A DNA stretch of 64,000 nt from Ophiodon elongatus. Taxonomy: Eukaryota; Chordata; Actinopteri; Perciformes; Hexagrammidae. Each line of letters opens with the position of its first letter. Positions within the stretch are counted from its first letter, which is position 1. The position numbers and the translations under genes were made by a program. The stretch spans positions 275,001-339,000 of the forward strand of contig JACSYO010000551.1 of the NCBI GenBank assembly GCA_016806645.1. Direction: 5' to 3'. This document shows, piece after piece, positions 58,152 through 64,000 of the stretch. The notes beneath the pieces were generated by a model. That model made no database searches, was not told where the DNA came from, and was given only the letters and a program-made list of their open reading frames with translations.

Positions 58152-60435
58152 TCTCTCCCTCTCTCTCCCTCTCTCTCTCTCCCTCTCTCCCTCTCTCCCT
58201 CTCTCTCCCTCTCCCTCCCCCCTTGGGCTTTAGTGGGCACAGAGTGATGGCTGAAGCCGTGACCATACAGTGGACAAAGACGGGAGACTGTCTGGATCTT
58301 GGAGATGACTCACAATAAATGACTGACCTAGAAACCAGAGCTTGCCAAATGGTCATAATGGCGATGCTGTCATGCTCATTTGAATCAATATCTAGGTGGC
58401 GAAAAAAACAAATGAAAACAAACAGGTTTGCAAAGCAGATGCGAAGATATTTGCATGTTCTGCATGCGAGGACATGGACGTGTTTGTTTACATGCACAGG
58501 AAGCAGCCAGGCTCACTAGGTCACATGTCGTAAGTGCATTTATAGATCCTTGTTAGGATACAGCACGTGTGTGCATATTTATTTTGTCATGTATGCCCAT
58601 ACAACCCCTAATATCCATTTTATTAAATAATAATAATACAAATAAATGTTAAGTTGTTCACAGAATATATATCGACGATTAAAGGGCTGACCGATGATGT
58701 TTTCCTCTCCAACAGTATTATGGAGTATGATTTTAGCTAACCAACTATCTCAGATGTTATCAAAATAAACTCTAGAATCTGCACCCTACATTATGGGATG
58801 TTTCTGGTGGAGCGGCATGTCCTCGTTTTATAAGCATGAGGGACGAATGATTTTGAAATCCTTAATTACAGAGCAGTTTGCCGTCTCTTTTCCATGGACC
58901 TGATGACCTGATGACCTGGTGACCTGATGACCTGATGACCTGATGACCTGATGACCTGCTTCTCCATTCATCCATGTCTGTCACCAAAACCTTTCACTGC
59001 GCTCCATGAGAATCCTTAACGTCATGGTTACGGTGCCTTTCCAAGGGAATCTCTTCACATTCAAAGCTTTGGTTGACAACTTTGAATCATGTGGTTGTAT
59101 AAATGTAATTAATGGTGCTGTTAAATTGCTGCTAGATAATAATACAGGAACGTGCCTCCCTTTGTGTGCGGCGAGCTGGAGTGTTTGACATCAGTGGAAA
59201 TGTTGTTTTTCAAAAAGGCTCAACGCCAACAAATATGGATTAAAGAAAAATATTCTGTTCGACAGAAACGTAATATAAATGTTGGTCTCTTTTTAATAAA
59301 TTTGGACTTACATCCACTATATCCATTTTATATCCACTATTACTGCAGATATCATCAGTAGAAATAATTTTTCTATTACTATTTCTGCTATTATTAGTTC
59401 TACTACTGCTATTACTACTCATTATTTATGTAATTTTAATCATATTGATTGACTATTTTGTAACATTGTTGTTCATTTTGCACTCCTGCCCACCCTGGGA
59501 GAGGGCTCCCTCCTCAGTTGCTCTCCCTGAGGTTTCTTCTTATCCAATGTGATGGTCCAAAGACAGAGAAGGTCGTATGTTGTACAGATTGCAGAGCGCT
59601 CGTAGGCAAATTTGTGATTTGTGATATTGGGCTACATATATAAAGATTCTCTTAAGTAAAATAACCCAAACTGTTCTATCTTTGGCCAAAGAAAAGTGTA
59701 TTAATGTAGGATCCCATCCCTCTTAGTAAGAAGCTGATTGAGAAAATACCCTTTGAAGGTTTGTGGAAAGGTACTTTAACTAACTAAATGGACCTGTACT
59801 TGTAGAGATCTTTTCTAGTCTTCCGACCACTCAAAGCTCTTTAACACTACATGACATCATTCACACACTGATGGGAGGGGCTAAGGTGCCACCTGCCCAT
59901 CAGGAGTAGCTACCATTCACACACCGTAGGCACAGCTACGGGAGACATTTGGGGTTAGGTGTCTTGCCCAAGGACACATGGACATAGCCGGGGATTAAAC
60001 CGCCGATCCTCTGATTGAAGGATGACCCTGCTCACCACTAAGCCACAGTCGCCCCAAATGTATGCAGCAGAGGCCGAGATATATTGACTTTAAGTCCCAA
60101 GTGTGGGTCAAGCTCCATCACTAGATCCTACACTTCCCATGGTGCACACACAAAACATGTAGTCTCAAAGACAGAGCTGGGATTACTCTAGATGTCATTA
60201 AACAACTGTTACACTACTTCCAGTGACAAAAAAAACAACTAAATCAGTGGATTGCCCCTTTAATATTCAACACTTTATTTGATACCCACCAAGGAAGGTT
60301 CCAGTGAATCCCAGAGCCAGGAAGCTGCCCACCACCAGCACAGTGCCCAGCACCATGAGAGCTACGCCAGCGTAGAACACGTCTGTCCGGTCCATCAGCT
60401 CCCACTTGGCCTGGGCCTTCATCGCCACCGTCATA
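37957..60435 (-). CDS. pemt: Phosphatidylethanolamine N-methyltransferase, 3' four exons (gene continues past right edge)
   Basis: PEMT is a small integral ER-membrane enzyme that methylates phosphatidylethanolamine three times with AdoMet to make phosphatidylcholine. Four consecutive in-phase exons are visible (60290-60435, 54840-54951, 41240-41314, 37957-38011), all with GT-AG junctions. Their peptides align without gaps to the C-terminal two thirds of the human protein from about FTQAM: ALGFTGTFLGDYFGIL, NPMYWGSTANYLG and PFTELIYQ are the clearest stretches. Hydrophobic membrane segments lie in the first and third of these exons. The first AdoMet motif, GLG in human, reads VLG here, and the human YEE reads FEG. 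The N-terminal exons (human FNPLYWNVVARWEHKT region) are not in the window. Introns of 5.3, 13.5 and 3.2 kb are full of repeats. Confidence 0.95.
38124..38186. repeat. (GT)n microsatellite in last pemt intron
   Basis: About 31 GT units, roughly 110 bases from the last-exon acceptor on its upstream side. Confidence 0.97.
38777..39026. repeat. 12-bp minisatellite, about 20 units
   Basis: The unit catctcactctg occurs with some tacatctcactc variants. The minus ORF here is a periodic Arg-Cys-Arg-Val peptide and not a gene. Confidence 0.95.
39730..40240. repeat. TGTGTCTG-type compound microsatellite, about 510 bp
   Basis: Irregular mixture of TGTG, TCTG and, toward the right, TTTG words. All six frames stay open for about 170-215 codons, which creates several spurious ORFs. 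Confidence 0.97.
40500..41216 (+). mobile_element. L2-like LINE 3' end, second copy
   Basis: Opposite orientation to the element at 10194-11335 and matching its 3' UTR, from 'ctgctgggggacaacttagg' to the terminal 'aaaataaattgaattgg'. An internal block of about 150 bp is duplicated (about 40580-40720 and 40748-40890). It ends only about 20 bases from a pemt exon (41240). No RT coding remains. Confidence 0.75.
41240..41314 (-). CDS. pemt: pemt exon (last membrane segment)
   Basis: 75 bp, with acceptor TGTCTCCAG|CGGAG and donor GAGGG|GTAAGT. It encodes GASPVGLVLTAIVAVVYTV followed by AIRFEG. Human has two glutamates (YEE) where this reads FEG. Confidence 0.94.
41315..42426. other. pemt intron, no feature recognised
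   Basis: AT-rich, with 'cttgccttgccta' near 42185 as in some LINE or SINE tails. No exon seen. Confidence 0.4.
42427..42556. repeat. 18-bp minisatellite, 7 units
   Basis: The unit aggcagtgatgaggcacc is nearly perfect. Because 18 is a multiple of three, it keeps a frame open on each strand. Confidence 0.96.
42865..42930. repeat. 60-bp dispersed repeat, copy a
   Basis: Contains 'gatttgcaactcgacgtggc' and 'cataaacaccaaa', and is shared almost exactly with 45573-45636, same orientation. Confidence 0.75.
42931..44287. other. pemt intron, no feature recognised
   Basis: AT-rich sequence with short ORFs only. Confidence 0.45.
44288..45134. repeat. 29-bp minisatellite, about 29 units
   Basis: The unit gatgtggccactggaggagagaccttcat has two recurring variant sites (cact or ctct; gaggag or gaggcg). 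Variants are clustered: a long homogeneous cact/gag block in the middle and gcg units toward the right. It lies in the 13.5-kb pemt intron. Confidence 0.97.
45271..45340. repeat. 10-bp minisatellite, 7 units
   Basis: Seven perfect copies of cacaggtcca. Confidence 0.97.
45573..45636. repeat. 60-bp dispersed repeat, copy b
   Basis: Second copy of the segment at 42865-42930. Confidence 0.75.
45650..46140. mobile_element. Dispersed teleost repeat (non-coding)
   Basis: Carries 'caacaactattggatggg', 'gattgccatgaaattt', a 'gcatgctaatgcta' run and 'gttaccatggtgac', which I recall as parts of a widespread fish repeat. Class and ends are not resolved. Confidence 0.45.
46141..47335. other. pemt intron, no feature recognised
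   Basis: No exon or clear repeat seen; the 85-codon ORF at 46130 has no family resemblance. Confidence 0.45.
47336..47515. repeat. 38-bp minisatellite, 4.7 units, cut by an LTR
   Basis: The unit starts gatgaggggccgtaatgtga. The last unit breaks after 'gactggagg' exactly where the LTR begins, so the retrovirus landed in the array or at its edge. Confidence 0.93.
47516..48180 (+). mobile_element. 5' LTR of an endogenous retrovirus
   Basis: 665 bp starting TGTTA and ending TAACA (short inverted ends). It holds a TATATAA box near 47942 and is followed by a primer-binding-site-like sequence at 48182 and a splice-donor-like AAG|GTAAGAC at 48311. No second LTR was found to the right, so the provirus is truncated at its 3' side. 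Confidence 0.75.
48182..48199 (+). promoter_or_regulatory. Putative retroviral primer-binding site
   Basis: TGGTGACTTCCGACGTGG begins with the required TGG one base after the LTR end. The priming tRNA was not identified. Confidence 0.5.
48200..49943 (+). pseudogene. Decayed leader and gag region of the endogenous retrovirus
   Basis: No long plus-strand frame is left. An A-rich tract (49000-49019) and short proline-containing pieces near 49635-49700 are all that fits a gag region. Far shorter than a usual gag plus protease and reverse transcriptase, so much has been deleted. Confidence 0.4.
49944..50200 (+). pseudogene. Retroviral RNase H fragment (pol), broken
   Basis: The plus strand in frame 2 shows the start of an RNase H domain as in class I retroviral pol (FHLDVSESNG, then AILFQKK, then LMCYSS further on). 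An in-frame TAG near 49988 disrupts it, and near 50200 it gives way to integrase in another frame, marking an internal deletion. Reverse transcriptase upstream is absent. Confidence 0.6.
50200..50598 (+). pseudogene. Retroviral integrase catalytic core, remnant
   Basis: Frame 1 carries a DDE core: Asp in VMIDRYTRW, Asp in SDNGTHF, and Glu in GIVERVN exactly 35 residues later. The N-terminal zinc-binding domain is missing because of the deletion. The frame ends in a stop followed by an A-rich run at 50597-50618. It most resembles class I (gamma/epsilon-like) fish retroviruses. The element is antisense to pemt. Confidence 0.85.
50620..50955 (+). pseudogene. Retroviral integrase C-terminal region, remnant
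   Basis: Same frame as the core but separated from it by the stop and A-rich run. It contains PGDWVRLKVHKRKW and EPRWIGPFEVI, the GPF/Y module at the end of gammaretrovirus-type integrases, then KWHHLTHC. No envelope gene is recognisable after it. Confidence 0.8.
50956..51894. other. Flank of retroviral remnant, no gene recognised
   Basis: Possibly decayed env or 3' sequence up to about 51350. No LTR copy matching 47516-48180 was found here. Confidence 0.4.
51895..51975. repeat. 34-bp tandem repeat, about 2.4 units
   Basis: The unit contains 'agagggccagtaagtggacc' and 'tggtctggctcagc'. Confidence 0.9.
52352..53275 (+). mobile_element. L2-like LINE 3' fragment with internal tandem expansions
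   Basis: The plus strand shows the C-terminal end of a LINE reverse transcriptase (DYCNSLLQV near 52447; then pieces matching the usual RPLQLIRNSAARLVFNL and WNELP stretches across several frames). It ends with the typical L2 3' sequence 'gtaagtcgctttggataaaa' near 53238 and 'gcgtctgctaaatga'. Three short segments are expanded in tandem: 12-bp ctggtccaggct (52352-52430), 17-bp ggttaccggtggctgcc (52597-52677) and about 23-bp ccaggacatggtctaacctt (52745-52905). Frames are broken, so it is dead. Confidence 0.8.
53276..54795. other. pemt intron, no feature recognised
   Basis: The 168-codon minus ORF at 54159-54665 includes a low-complexity Leu-Ser run from a GA repeat (54273-54293) and has no domain. 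Confidence 0.45.
54796..54834. repeat. (CA)n abutting a pemt splice donor
   Basis: In the pemt transcript this is a UG run starting about five bases after the GTAAGT donor of the 54840-54951 exon. Confidence 0.95.
54840..54951 (-). CDS. pemt: pemt exon (GDYFGIL ... NPMYWGSTANYLG)
   Basis: 112 bp, with acceptor TTTTCCAG|GTGAT and donor TTAT|GTAAGT. It encodes the most conserved stretch of the enzyme, DYFGIL and ENPMYWGSTANYLG. A (TG)n run starts right after the donor on the transcribed strand. Confidence 0.96.
55389..55635. repeat. 19-bp minisatellite, about 13 units
   Basis: The unit ctggctgcccctccgtcac occurs with occasional extra CCGTCA. The two overlapping Pro-rich ORFs are products of the repeat. 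Confidence 0.95.
55700..56546. other. pemt intron, no feature recognised
   Basis: Short ORFs only. No splice context or family resemblance. Confidence 0.45.
56547..56637. repeat. (CA)n microsatellite
   Basis: About 45 uninterrupted CA units, the longest dinucleotide run of the window. Confidence 0.98.
57191..57592. mobile_element. Possible hAT-type non-autonomous element
   Basis: The left end reads TGGGGCTG and the right end CAGCCCTA, near-inverted repeats (7 of 8). The interior has no ORF and includes a 'gtggctagtggctagaggctagaggctaa' type run. No clear 8-bp target duplication was seen, so the call is weak. Confidence 0.3.
58118..58213. repeat. (CT)n with CCCTCT interruptions
   Basis: Polypyrimidine tract of about 95 bases. 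Overlapping Ser-Leu and Arg-Glu ORFs are artefacts. Confidence 0.95.
58893..58956. repeat. 8-bp tandem repeat
   Basis: The unit gacctgat is repeated about seven times. Confidence 0.9.
58957..59469. other. pemt intron, no feature recognised
   Basis: AT-rich; short ORFs only. Confidence 0.45.
59470..59665 (+). mobile_element. L2-like LINE 3' end, third copy, diverged
   Basis: Aligns with the last 190 bases of the elements at 10194 and 40500 ('gggagagggctccctcctca', 'gcaaatttgtgatttgtgat', 'attgggctacatatataaag'), with several indels. Confidence 0.65.
59785..60053 (-). mobile_element. tRNA-derived SINE, copy 3
   Basis: Same family as 2021 and 14643, same orientation, ending 236 bases from a pemt exon. 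The A-box-like and B-box-like motifs are present, though the B-box has a substitution (gggattaaaccgcc on the plus strand). It lacks the 115-bp extra flank. Confidence 0.7.
60290..60435 (-). CDS. pemt: pemt exon (TM segment with first AdoMet motif)
   Basis: The acceptor TTCCCGCAG precedes 60435 and the donor CTTG|GTGGGT follows 60290. The 146-bp exon supplies one base of a split codon, 48 codons and one base. It encodes MTVAMKAQAKWELMDRTDVF followed by a hydrophobic segment and ends in GFTGTFL. Leu-Met-Val-Leu-Gly stands where human has Leu-Leu-Gly-Leu-Gly. Confidence 0.93.
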
Positions 60436-61383
60436 CTGCGGGAACAAACAAATAACAACCACCTTTATTCATACTTACTGTTCACTCTGGTTTTGATTAG
60501 TGGTGCAAAGGACAGTGGGAGGAAATGACCGAGAGCGATAAAAGATGATGGAGAAAGAAATAGAGGGGCCATTGAAGTATTGGCCATTGAAAATAAAAAC
60601 AAATAAAATAGCTTCTTAGACCTCGCAAACCCAGTTTATCTGTAAAATCCCTTTCAACTGCACACTTTGTTTTCTTGTCATTGTAACGTTATTACTAAAG
60701 CGTTGTACACTACAAACAAACTCTCTGAACACTCGAGTGAAATACTGTGAGCTCTCCATGAACATCACAAACTGCACAATCGTGAATTGTAATAACTGGT
60801 CAGTCAATTTTTCTTTTGCTTCACAAAGTTCTCTTTTATTTCCTTTTTGTATTTTACACTGTTTAACTGCCACAAGTACAGCATGACATAAAACATGACT
60901 GTTCAAATGTCCAATGTCGAGATGACTATAACTACATCCAACAGCTGCTGAGATATGTCGGTCCGGACATAAGTGGTGGACCAACGAGCCGTGGAGCCAC
61001 GCGTCTAGCATGGCTTACAATATGAAGTTGGCCGGGCGGAGACTTCATCATCTATAATGACTGGTTGCTTGACCTCTGTGTCATAGAACATGGACTGGAA
61101 GCACAGGAGTTTGTGAGATTCAAATGTATTTTTAAATCGTCAGTCATGGGCCATCAGAGAGCGAACATCTCTCCATGACGACGGGACAAACTGACTCCAT
61201 GACGTCATTGGATGGAAATACATCGACATGGGAGTAATCCATGAAGACTGATTGTTCGCAATCTGCTAAACAATGTTAGAGGCTGGAGTCACATTTTCAT
61301 TTGAATGAACTAACTTTATTAAGTTATTAAGAATTCCACTCATTCAATGTCGTCATGTCGTCCACCTTTGTTTGATTTCATAC

Positions 61384-61409
61384 CTCGGAGCCAATGTGCA
61401 CGGCTTCTG
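61384..61409 (-). other. Candidate 26-nt (or 23-nt) micro-exon upstream of pemt exon
   Basis: A pyrimidine-rich TTTTTGTTCTCTGTTGTTCAG tract (on the minus strand) precedes tandem acceptors CAG and CAG, and GAG|GTATGA follows as donor. Either length leaves a phase that joins in frame to the pemt exon at 60435. No homology to the human N-terminal part. Confidence 0.2.
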
Positions 61410-61712
61410 CTGAACAACAGAGAACAAAAAGTAAGTCTCATGTATTAGTCCAACCTGGGACTACAGCATCACTGCAGACACAGTGAAGTGTTTCATTTTT
61501 ACATCCGTCTCCTCCCTGCCCCATATCTTCTAATGCATGGACTGTGCGTGTGTGAGTCACTGGTTAGCGAGAGTGCTTTTAACTTTCCCCGATGTGACCC
61601 AAATGTAGCCTGCACCGACGACGAGGAAGGATTTGAGGGTGCTGCGTTGTGTGAGTGTGGTCTTCAAGTAAAAGCATTTTCATTTTGTGTTATCTCACCA
61701 TGCTGGGATGAG

Positions 61713-61834
61713 GAGTTCCTGAAAGGGGGAGGGGTCTGCCCTGAGTTCCTGAAAGGGGGAGGGGTCTGCCCTGAGTTCCTGAAAGGGGGAGGGGTCTGCC
61801 CTGAGTTCCTGAAAGGGGGAAGGGTCTGCCCTGA
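61713..61834. repeat. 30-bp tandem repeat, 4 units
   Basis: The unit starts gagttcctgaaagggggagg; the fourth copy has one G-to-A change. Confidence 0.96.
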
Positions 61835-62578
61835 AAGGTGCTCAGTTTGGTTTTTAGTGCTGCCGGTGTATAAAAGATGGTACTTACTGAGAGTAGGTAT
61901 AGTTGTATAGTTTGAAAGAAGTGTAAACATATTGCATTGAGCTTATGCTCTTGAAGTCCACCCTCACATGTTGAAATGAGGCTACCTGCTGTCCCCTCTG
62001 GTGACAGGCGTTTAACTGGTCGCACACGAGCCATGGCAAAGTGTGAAGACAGGTCTGTAATACTGAGCTAAAGTTAATGCGACTATACTTTTAACATAGT
62101 CATAATCATCATCGTCATCACTAATGCCTCGGCTGCTAAGGCCCTTCATCTATACTGTATGTTACAATCTCCAAACGACATTGAAATGGGATTAGAACTA
62201 ATTATTTAATGTTGATATTTTTAATAATAACATCAAATGTATCAAATGTTGGAAGATAGTGATGAATGCCGATCACCATGTCCGTGAGCAACTGGTGCAA
62301 CTATTGCCGGCCTTCAACCAAACAACATGTCAAGCAACTTGATCGTGATCATAATTCTCAGTCCGAGCTGTTTTAAGTGAGGCTTTTGTTTTTCCCACGC
62401 CTCGACATCCCGATAAAATCAAACACGTAATGTACTATCGGACGTTTTTAGTTGTGGCTCATGCCACTAAGTGAGGTTCCATGACGTCAACACTATCTCC
62501 AGACCTTGAGTGTATCATATAATATTAACTCCCCTGTCCCAGCAGCGAGCGGCGTCCTGCCGCCTGCCCCAGACTTAC

Positions 62579-62662
62579 CGCCTGCACACGGCACCAGAGG
62601 AGAGGGAGCGATGCCGCGCTGCTGTGGGAGGAGCCGATCTCGGTCATGACTCTGGCCAGCAT
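62579..62662 (-). other. Candidate alternative first coding exon of pemt
   Basis: In a GC-rich island an ATG at 62662 opens 28 codons (MLARVMTEIGSSHSSAASLP...) and ends at a strong donor GCG|GTAAGT in phase 0. Followed by the 23- or 26-nt micro-exon it would enter the pemt frame. This is inference; it is not related to the human N-terminus. Confidence 0.2.
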
Positions 62663-64000
62663 GCGTGGGAATGAATAGATATATCATACACTTGAATATA
62701 CTTCTTACTTTTTCCTTGATGGTTTTGAATATGTGGAGCTAAATTTGTTGCTTTTTAGAAATAAAGTGGCAAGGAGGGTGTCAAAAACCAGGTAGACAGT
62801 CAACATGAAGGGAGAAAGAGTTGCAGAGTGAACGGGTCTGTTTAAGGTGAATAAGAAAAGAGGCTCGTCGAGCCAGTTAGGCTTAGTTCAGCCTGAACTA
62901 ATCTAGCTCGGATTTCCCACTCGGCTACATTTACAACACGCACAAAAGATGGCGTTGCAGAGAGGCTGTTGGATGTTCACTCAGACGCAGCACGTAGCAC
63001 AGTGACTGATCTACAAGGGGATGGTGGTGTGAAACAGGCTGTAACACGTGTACCAACCACCACTTCTACCAGCACGACTCCGCTACACGACTGTTTCAGT
63101 TCTCGCCTGTTTTTGTGACAAAACATGGGCCGAGGCCCTCACCGGTGATCCCTTACCTGGGCCCTCACCGGGGCCCTCATCCGGGGATCCCTCCTGGGGA
63201 AGGACCTAGTGTTGCCAGTCAGTCATGTGGTGTGATGTTTGGGATGGGCTGAGTCTGAGACCGTGTTATGTCCTCTCTGTGTGGAGTCAGAACATGAAGC
63301 ATCGTCCTGCGTAATCCCATAATGCAGTTCAGCCAGCTGGTTTTTAAACAATGCGATAGAAACGATACGGAAACAATAGAAACGACATACGTTTATTTTA
63401 TTTGATGATGTACATCGTCATATTGTCCAGCCCTATTTCAGAAAATAAATCCATGTTTTCTATAGTCTTCTGATATGGACAGTTAATGCTATAGAAAAAA
63501 TATACCATCTAAGTGTACAGGGGACACATTTACAGCTTAAAATGTTAAATATTAATGTTTAAAAATGTTATCAGTAATACAATGGGCAAGAATGCAAAAA
63601 TGCATAAATGTTTTACATTTAAAACAGGTGTTACACATTTTAGCTCCAACATTGATGCCCCATTCTGACTGATTGAGACCATAGATTCAAAGATATTTGC
63701 CGAAAATATATATATTTTTTCAGAATTGCATAGATTTCTGAATAAGAAGTTGCGAACTAAATCTTCAGATAAAATATACTGTAGGCAGAGCTCTGTTGGG
63801 AGAATCTGTTTTTGAAAACCATGTTTGATATTTTGTTCATTTCATCCTATTGGATAATAATTAAAGTCCTTAAAATTTGGACAAAGTACAGCTTTAGGAC
63901 CAGTGATGCTAGTTATTGCCTATTTATGTTGGCCCGTTTATGCTCTTCATTTTGCAATTCTTGCTTTGGTGAACTTAGTTCAGGCTGCTGTGCCTGCAGG
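62663..64000. other. Upstream flank or intron of pemt, no feature recognised
   Basis: AT-rich. A short CCTCACCGG-type repeat lies at about 63137-63180, and a 'attgtccagccctatttcag' piece near 63421 may be the end of a dispersed element. I looked for the N-terminal pemt exons here and did not find them. Confidence 0.4.

Noticed and set aside
57881..58497. Arg-Glu-rich minus ORFs
   Set aside because: Generated by the (CT)n tract; no independent coding evidence.
60436..64000. N-terminal pemt exons (FNPLYWNVVARWEHKT region)
   Set aside because: I scanned the minus strand for them and found none; they are probably beyond the right edge.

Overview
This window looks like teleost fish nuclear DNA. 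It has spliced genes with GT-AG introns, many microsatellites and minisatellites, and several interspersed repeat families I recognise from spiny-rayed fish (tRNA-derived SINEs, L2-like LINE 3' ends, a decayed endogenous retrovirus). I cannot name the species. Two protein-coding genes are certain, both on the minus strand: rasd1 (Dexras1, a Ras-like GTPase; two exons, 26961-28008) and the 3' part of pemt (phosphatidylethanolamine N-methyltransferase; four exons between 37957 and 60435, with the N-terminal exons beyond the right edge). RASD1 and PEMT are also adjacent and co-oriented in mammals (human 17p11.2), so this is a conserved syntenic block.

Layout. 1-25 kb: mostly non-coding, with a dispersed repeat at the left edge, two copies of a tRNA-derived SINE carrying a shared extra flank, an L2-like LINE fragment, a possible solo LTR and many simple repeats; two weak exon candidates (798-869 plus; 5063-5256 minus) are the only coding hints. 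23-30 kb: the rasd1 neighbourhood, built from local duplications. A GA-repeat segment is present twice (23365 and 25378), and segments flanking rasd1 on both sides (called X and Y here) are present again, side by side and without the gene, just downstream of it. A 1.4 kb 16-bp minisatellite sits about 280 bp upstream of the rasd1 ATG, inside one Y copy only. 30-38 kb: non-coding, with a 42-bp tandem repeat, a 41-bp near-perfect palindrome and a G-rich tract. 38-60 kb: pemt, whose introns hold a 29-bp minisatellite, a 5'-LTR-bearing endogenous retrovirus remnant that interrupts another minisatellite, two LINE 3' ends, an L2-like LINE with three internal tandem expansions, and several microsatellites, one directly at a pemt splice donor. 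60-64 kb: pemt intron or 5' flank, with two possible alternative upstream exons.

The two genes do not form an operon or known pathway. rasd1 encodes a prenylated signalling GTPase with a promoter bearing a full CRE; pemt encodes an ER-membrane enzyme that makes phosphatidylcholine by methylation. I found no convincing novel molecular system. The most interesting items are the apparent duplication and loss at the rasd1 locus, the promoter-proximal minisatellite with its paralogous empty site, the changes in pemt AdoMet-binding motifs, and the possible alternative pemt 5' exons.
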